This document shows, piece by piece, positions 58,693 to 64,000 of a DNA stretch of 64,000 nt. Both the position numbers and the translations under genes were made by a program. Source of the stretch: JARFQW01 sp963842955 (GTDB lineage: Bacteria > Pseudomonadota > Gammaproteobacteria > Steroidobacterales > XN24). The stretch spans positions 62,001 through 126,000 of the forward strand of contig CAWJIJ010000006.1 of NCBI GenBank assembly GCA_963842955.1, in the 5' to 3' direction. The notes beneath the pieces are model-generated. The model did no database searches and had not been told where the DNA came from. It worked only from the letters and a program-made list of their open reading frames with translations. Positions within the stretch are counted from its first letter, which is position 1. Each line of letters opens with the position of its first letter.

Positions 58693-60519
58693 ATGACTGC
58701 GGAAACCACATTCGTGTTTGTTGTCCTTGCTGTGGCGGCTGCCGCGATGGCGAGCAATCGTGTCCGCTTTGACCTGGTGGCCGTGCTGGTCGTGTTGTCG
58801 CTGATGCTCAGCGGTGTGCTGACGGTCGGCGAGGCCCTTGGCGGCTTCGGCAGCCCGGTCGTGATTCTCGTCGCGGGTCTTCTCGTGATCGGTGAGATGC
58901 TGGACCGCACCGGTGTCGCACGCGGGATCGGTGACTGGATTATTCACCATGGCGGGGCCAGCGAAACCCGACTGCTGGCCATGATCATGGCCGGGGCAGC
59001 GGGACTCGGTGCGGTGATGAGCTCGACCGCCATCGTGGCTATTTTTATTCCGATCATTCTGCGCATCGCGGCGGAGACCGGGCTGAATTCGGCGCGCATG
59101 CTCATGCCCATGTCGTACGCGGCGCTCATCAGCGGCATGCTCACGCTGATCGCCACGCCACCCAATCTGGTCGTCACCGAAGAACTCCAGAGCGCCGGCT
59201 ATGCCGGTTTCGGGTTCTTCAGCTTCTCGCCGGTAGGGCTGGCGGTGCTTGCCGTCGCTATTGTCTATGTACTGCTCGTGGGCCGGCGGCTGCTGGCGGC
59301 GGATACCGGGCCGTCGACCACCGCGCGCCGGGCGCGCCGCATCGAGCAGATCCGGGAGGACTACAGCATCGGGGCCACGGTGGATGCCGTAACCGTCACC
59401 GCTGCGTCCCCGGTCGCCGGAAAGACGATTGCCTCCAGCGCCATGGAGAGCCGGTATGGAGTTCGGGTGCTCGGCCTGCTGCGCCGCGAGGGCCGAACCG
59501 AGAAGCGGGTTCCGGCCCCCAGTTCCGACAAGGAAATCCGCGCCGGCGATCAGATGCTGATCATCGGCCGTCCGGAGGATCAGGCGAAGCTGCAGGATGA
59601 GCTGGGCTTCAAGCGATTCATCCTGTCCCGGGTCGAGCGCCGCCGCTGGTTCTGGGAGGCGGGCGGTGTGGTGGTGCTGATCCATCCGGAGTCCTCGCTG
59701 ATCGGTAAATCGCTTCGCGAGGCGGAGTTCCGCTCCCGTTTCGGGCTGCACGTCCTCGGACTGCGCCGTGGCCAGGAGCCGGTTGAGGACTTCGAGAACA
59801 TTCAGCTGGCCGCTTCGGACAGCCTGTTCGTCGTGGGCAGCTGGGCGAAGATCCAGCAGCTTCAGGGCATGAGCCACGAGTTTGTCGTGCTCGAAATGCC
59901 GGCGGAGCACGCCGACGTCGTTCCCCAGCAAAGCAAGATGCCGGTGGCGCTCGGCATCCTTGCCGGCATGGTGCTCCTGAGTGTCTTCGACATCGTCCCG
60001 CTGGTCGCCGCCGTCATCATGGCCGTGGTCGCTGCCATCGTGACGCGGTGCCTGACGATGGAAGAGGCCTACCGGGCCATACACTGGAGCAGTATCGTGC
60101 TGGTCGCGGGCATGCTCCCGTTGGCCGATGCGCTGAACCAGACCGGCGGTACGGATCTGGTTGTCGGCGGACTGATGTCGGCGGTGGGGGACTCCTCACC
60201 GGGCACGCTGCTGACGGTCATTTTCTTTTTGACCGCGGCGCTGGGGCTGTTCCTGTCGAACACGGCGGCCGCGGTCCTGGTTGCGCCCATCGCCATTACC
60301 ACGGCACAAACCGTGGGGATTTCGCCTTATCCGCTGGCTGTCGCGGTCGTGATCGCAGCGTCCGCGGCATTTGTCACGCCCGTGTCCACCCCGGTGGTGA
60401 CGCTCGTGGTGGAGCCGGGCCGGTACCGGTTCATGGACTTCGTAAAGGTCGGTGTGCCGCTGCTCGTCCTCGCCTGGGTGGCCACGCTGCTCGTGGCGCC
60501 CCTCGTATTTCCCTACTGA
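58693..60519 (+). CDS. SLC13/DASS-family permease with two TrkA-C (RCK_C) domains
   Basis: 608 residues. Two membrane halves (about 3-195 and 415-608) flank two cytosolic RCK_C domains (about 215-300 and 310-390; AVTVTAASPVAGKTIASSAM...DQMLIIGRP and VVVLIHPESSLIGKSLREAEFR...DSLFVVGS). Carrier motifs include SSTAIVAIFIPI, LTLIATPPNLVV, LFLSNTAAAVLVAPIA and FVTPVSTPVVTLV. The family moves sulfate, dicarboxylates or similar anions with sodium. The start at 58693 is the Met right before the first helix. It ends convergently, overlapping the DUF2182 stop region by a few bases. Confidence 0.92.
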   Translation: MTAETTFVFVVLAVAAAAMASNRVRFDLVAVLVVLSLMLSGVLTVGEALGGFGSPVVILVAGLLVIGEMLDRTGVARGIGDWIIHHGGASETRLLAMIMAGAAGLGAVMSSTAIVAIFIPIILRIAAETGLNSARMLMPMSYAALISGMLTLIATPPNLVVTEELQSAGYAGFGFFSFSPVGLAVLAVAIVYVLLVGRRLLAADTGPSTTARRARRIEQIREDYSIGATVDAVTVTAASPVAGKTIASSAMESRYGVRVLGLLRREGRTEKRVPAPSSDKEIRAGDQMLIIGRPEDQAKLQDELGFKRFILSRVERRRWFWEAGGVVVLIHPESSLIGKSLREAEFRSRFGLHVLGLRRGQEPVEDFENIQLAASDSLFVVGSWAKIQQLQGMSHEFVVLEMPAEHADVVPQQSKMPVALGILAGMVLLSVFDIVPLVAAVIMAVVAAIVTRCLTMEEAYRAIHWSSIVLVAGMLPLADALNQTGGTDLVVGGLMSAVGDSSPGTLLTVIFFLTAALGLFLSNTAAAVLVAPIAITTAQTVGISPYPLAVAVVIAASAAFVTPVSTPVVTLVVEPGRYRFMDFVKVGVPLLVLAWVATLLVAPLVFPY

Positions 60520-61331
60520 CGCGGAGTTGCACGGGGTGTTCGCCCGAGCCGGGCGCTAACAGGCCGGCTCATGACACGACCGCGTGGACGACGAGCCCGA
60601 GAGCCCCAGGCCAGGAAAAAGTACCCGCTGAACTGGCCGAAACGGTGGCCTGCGGGGAGCAGCTTTTCAGCGAGGACGAAGATGGCCAGCCCGGCGATCC
60701 ATGCGAAGTTCATGACGCCCGCGTAGAAAGAGCAGCCCCATGACGGCCCAGCAGCAGGCCACGCAGTAGCTGCCATGCCGCAACGCCCATGCGAAACGCA
60801 CCCATGGGCCGGGCCGCCAGTGCTGGCTGACAAAAGCGAAAGGGCTCCGGCAGTGCTCCAGGCAGGCGTGCTTCAGCGGCGTGAGCTGCCAGGCGCCGGC
60901 CGCCAGAAGGAGCACCGCGCCGAGCCAGTCCGCGGCGCTCGCCATGGCCATGGTCATCAGGCCGGATTGGTCCAGGAGCCACTGGAGGCCGGTCGCAAGC
61001 CCGCTGTATGCGGCCCAGGCCGCCAGGTAACCGGCGGCGAATATGCCGGTGGGTACCCAGGGCGCGGCCATCGCGCGCTGCCGCCGGTTGACCGTCGCAA
61101 ACAAAAGAATCATCGGGGCGGCACTGGGCACCATCATGGCGATCATCATGATCCACCACATCAGGAACATCACGGCAAAGAGCTTGCCCGTCCATTCCAT
61201 GGGCATGACCATGTCCGGGTCCATGCCGCCCATATCCATGTCCATGCCGGCACCGGCGGCCAGCCAGGCCCAGGACATGGACGGTTATCAGCAGCCAGCG
61301 CACCGCCCACGAGCAGACGATCCCTGCGCAC
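60513..61331 (-). pseudogene. DUF2182 metal-binding-type membrane protein, frameshifted
   Basis: About 270 residues over two or three frames. Upstream DRVADLVRRDRLLVGGAL (GTG start candidate 61331) joins after a shift near 61285 to MSWAWLAAGAGMDMDMGGMD, a Met/Asp-rich loop. Then come the DUF2182 core MFLMWWIMMIAMMVPSAAPM, AGYLAAWAAYSGLA, LTPLKHACLEHCRSPFAF and GSYCVACCWAVM. A shift at ~60725 leads to LLFYAGVMNFAWIAGLAIFVLAEKLLPAG. The family is annotated as a predicted metal-binding membrane protein. It lies directly downstream of the DUF1326 gene. Start uncertain. Confidence 0.78.
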
Positions 61332-61403
61332 CAGGTCGGCAACCCGGTCCGGCGCGGTTGTTCCGGGCGCAGCGGCTTCCCGGGCCGAGGGTCCGCTCGA
61401 CGC

Positions 61404-62040
61404 TCAGCTGATCGGTCCGGCAGGCCCCATGTGCAGCATCGCGATGTGGCCATGGCCGTCGGCCCACTCCAGCGGGATGACGCTGTCGGAGCGGGTATGG
61501 CTGCTGACGAATTCGGCTTCGCGATACTCGAATCCTTCGGGCAGGGCGACGCGGGCCCGGTGGGCGACGCCGGTGATGGGATTGGCAATGGGCATCGCCG
61601 TGCCGTCCACGTAGCCCGGGATGGTGAAATGGCCGGTCCAGGCCTGCGTGTCCACCTCGAAATGGATCGGCGCGACGACCGGATCGTGGACGGTTTCGTA
61701 AGTGGCCGCAAAGACGTTGAAGATGGTGGCTCCGGGTTCGGAGGTCTGGCCGGACATGATCTGCAGCACGGCGTCACGCTGCGCGCCCGATGCGTTCTCG
61801 TCAACGATGGCCAGGCACTCGCCATTGCCCTCGTGGATCGCGCCGGGCCAGGCGAACAGGCCGGCCCACAAAACGCCGTGACAGATCCACGTCACCAAAG
61901 TGGCCTTCGTCGATCCGCATGGCGACCGCTGCCCGGCAGTTGCCATGGGTCGGGAGCGAGTTAAACTGACACGGGCAGCCCCAGTTGCAGTTGCAGGTCG
62001 AAACTTCGGGCCCGCGAATCATCCAGTCCGGATAGGCCAT
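61404..62040 (-). CDS. DUF1326 protein, one frameshift
   Basis: About 212 residues. N-terminus YPDWMIRGPEVSTCNCNWGCPCQFNSLPTHGNC contains the Cys pattern CNCxWGCPCQ and a further Cys typical of DUF1326, suggesting metal or redox binding. A frame change near 61895 leads to WICHGVLWAGLFAWPGAIHEGNGECLAIVDENAS and the C-terminal half (VAPIHFEVDTQAW...HIAMLHMGPAGPIS). No signal peptide. GGGGAGGAG precedes the start and a TATACT -10 candidate lies at 62073-62078 on the minus strand. It forms a common pair with the adjacent DUF2182 gene. Confidence 0.83.
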
Positions 62041-62453
62041 GGCACGCTCCTCCCCTTTTCCCCAATCGCAAGAGTATAGACTGCGGATTCGAAGACTCTT
62101 TTGGGGCGGTGCTGCGACGAACCCCGGCACGCGGGTTGGCCTCGTGTTCTGCCGTAAGAATGCCAAGGCTCAGGACGGTCTCTGACCCTGAAGAACCGCG
62201 GCGATCAGGCTGGATGCCTCGAGCGACTGACGGTTCCAGCGAGCGCCTGACGGGGCGCTCTGTGCGGTGGAGTGCCGCCGGCCGAACTAGACTCAGAGGG
62301 ACGCTCATCCGAATTGCGGGTCAGGGAACGGTCAGCTCGCGCCGCTGTTCGGCATGTGGGGGAGTATTAGCGTCAGTCTTTGAAGAGTTGTGTCTCCACC
62401 AGTCATGGGTCGTGTGAGCGATGCTTCACGCGGAGTGGCCCGGGAGCGACGCC
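62041..62453. other. Divergent non-coding spacer
   Basis: 413 nt between the DUF1326 gene and the CHAT-protein gene. It contains the minus-strand ribosome binding site and TATACT element noted for DUF1326. I see no gene, tandem repeat or recognised operator in the rest. Confidence 0.45.
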
Positions 62454-64000
62454 ATGCCAGGTCTGACGAGGGACCAGGTTCTAGAGGTACTGCGTCAGGG
62501 GACGCCCGAGCGGCGGACCCGGCTTCTTGCTGCGCTGCCCGGCTCGCCCCTGAAGGCGGTGGCCGCAGGACTGGTGGAGTCCGAGCACCCCGGGATGGTC
62601 GTCGTTGCCCTGGCAGCCCTGGTGCAGGACTACTGCTATGGCAGCGACCCGTCCGCGGGCGCGGTGATGGCCGATGCGTTGCACCAGCGGGCCCGGGAGC
62701 TGTGGGAGGATTCAATCGGACCACGGGCTCTCGTTGTCCAGCCTGTCGGGACTCGCGGTGAGTCACCTGAAGGCGTTGTCCCTGCTCGGTGATTCGGCGC
62801 AGCTGCTGGCGGCCAGTTCGGACTATGTGGATTTCTATACGGCCGAGGCGGCAAAGGGCGAAATCCCGCCCATCAGGATCCTCCGGGCAGAGGCCCTGCT
62901 TAATCTCCACCGGGTAGACGATGCGGCGGCGGAACTGGAAGACGAGTCCGTTTTCGAGAACCCGGTGACGCGCATCGAGGCGGAACGTCTGACGGGTTGG
63001 ATAGACCGCTACCGGACCGGTGCGGCCAGCCTGAAGTCGGACCTGGCGGCAGCCCCGGAAGGGGCCTCGGCCGAAGCCGTCAAGGGGGCTCTCGCGCACC
63101 TGTTCGGCCTGGCCGGCATCGAGCCGGCCGGGACAACCGACGATAGCCCGTCGCCAGGACCAGCGATGCGTGCAGCATCCGGCCCGCCGGAGGCCGAGCG
63201 GTATCGCCGTCTGCTGGACATGCTGGACCAGGGCGAGAGGGTTCTCACCCGGGGCCGCGAGGACACCGTCCTTGGGGTTCGCGGCCGTATCCGCAACGCC
63301 TGCGGCATTTTCGTGCACGGCACTCCCCCTGCCGAAGTCATTCGCCGGTCCCTTCGAGATCTGGGCGAATGCCTGCTCTGGGCCCGGGACCATTCGCGTG
63401 GCCGAGCTGGAGAACGACGCGCTGTGGGGGATCTACCTCTGCAACAGCCGGCTGATGCGGGCCGGCCCTGCAGCGGATGCGCTCATTGAACTCCGGAACA
63501 ATCTCGAGGGCCTCCGTGCGGGCATCGACGATCCGCTGCGCCGGGCGGGGGCATTCTCCGCTTATCCTTATCTTTTCAATGTTTTGTGCGAGAAACTTCA
63601 GATTGCAGATAGGCCGGGAGATTTACTGGAAGCGATCGAATCATCGAAGGGCCGGGTGATTGCCGACCGTCTGACCGCGCAGGAAGGACGGCCGGTCCGG
63701 GACGCGGCGATTTACGGCACGGTGCGCCGGCTGCCCGATATCGTTCGCCGGGCCGGGTGTCACTATCTCACCTATTTCGTCGATGACCAGCAGGTCCAGG
63801 CGGCATTCGTTTCCGTCGATGGCAGCATTCACGGGCTGGCGCCCATTCCGGTGAGCCGGGAGATGCTGCAGAGCGCCGCGCGACAGGTAAGACCGGATGC
63901 TGACGACTGGCGGGCGTCCGATGACCTCGCACCCCTGGTGGCCTGGCTGGGAGACTTCCTGGATCGGGGCATCGTGGCCGAGGGCGACCATATCGCTTAT
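62454..64000 (+). pseudogene. CHAT-domain (caspase-like) protein, 5' part, two frameshifts, cut by window edge
   Basis: The start at 62454 has GGGAG 7 nt upstream; Met 62421 is an in-frame alternative. The N-terminal helical region (LTRDQVLEVLRQGTPERRTRLLAALPGSPLKAVAAGLVE) passes a frame change at ~62722 into TPR-like helices (SHLKALSLLGDSAQLLAASSDYVDFY, RAEALLNLHRVDDAAAELED). A second change near 63398 leads to LENDALWGIYLCNSRLMRAGPAADALIELRNNLEGL. The CHAT entry motif LLEAIESSKGRVIADRL and CHYLTYFVDDQQVQAAFVSVDG follow. The catalytic His/Cys lie beyond the window. CHAT proteases occur in signalling and some defence systems. Confidence 0.75.

Overview
The window is high-GC bacterial chromosome, most likely from a denitrification-capable gammaproteobacterium. 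The signs are a cd1 nitrite reductase, a cNOR-type nitric oxide reductase, NsrR, TonB-dependent and OmpA-type outer-membrane proteins, Tat and lipoprotein signals, and a CC0125-type lipoprotein. I see no rRNA, tRNA, CRISPR array, insertion sequence or phage gene. The taxonomic call is an inference from gene content.

Layout. 1-1015 (minus): a copper-responsive pair, CsoR and a truncated P-type ATPase. 1.3-10.4 kb (plus): a regulatory and envelope block with a GAF-PP2C phosphatase, an RsbW-like kinase and a STAS antagonist. These are followed by an ECF sigma factor and membrane anti-sigma factor, a membrane protein with 34 tandem nonapeptides, a large HEXXH/propeller/barrel protein and a PrsW-like intramembrane protease. 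10.6-13.2 kb: a VanY-like peptidase and a Tat-exported FAD oxidase. 13.4-21.7 kb: nitrogen oxides, with nsrR, a small membrane protein, norC, norB, a cytochrome c and a truncated haemoglobin on the minus strand. A frame-broken haem-type TonB receptor and nirS, whose product carries an extra N-terminal cytochrome c domain, lie on the plus strand. 21.9-28.3 kb (minus): recQ, a DUF885 lipoprotein, a NamZ-type muramidase with a DOMON-like partner, and an ECF sigma factor. 28.6-38.4 kb (plus): a lipoprotein, a Tricorn-like protease, a patatin lipase, a second lipoprotein, a CadC-like TPR regulator and a mini-metallopeptidase. 38.6-44.9 kb: a translationally coupled GltD-like / pyruvate:ferredoxin oxidoreductase / DHOD-like operon. 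45-64 kb: transporters, a DUF2779 nuclease, small envelope proteins, an S10 peptidase, threonine aldolase, an amidohydrolase, an SLC13 permease, a DUF1326-DUF2182 pair and the start of a CHAT-domain protein.

Two points dominate interpretation. First, many genes, including recQ, nirS, the pyruvate:ferredoxin oxidoreductase gene, threonine aldolase and the S10 peptidase gene, are interrupted only by small indels. Their total length and conserved motifs are preserved. This looks more like indel errors in the assembly than real decay, so I list such genes over their full reconstructed span. Second, the best candidate for an undescribed system is the 1.3-10.4 kb block. The ECF sigma gene and the nonapeptide-repeat gene share a promoter-like element (CAAC, 16 nt, TGTACTTA). 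The block also encodes an anti-sigma factor with one membrane segment and a PrsW-type protease, a family known to cleave an anti-sigma factor in Bacillus.
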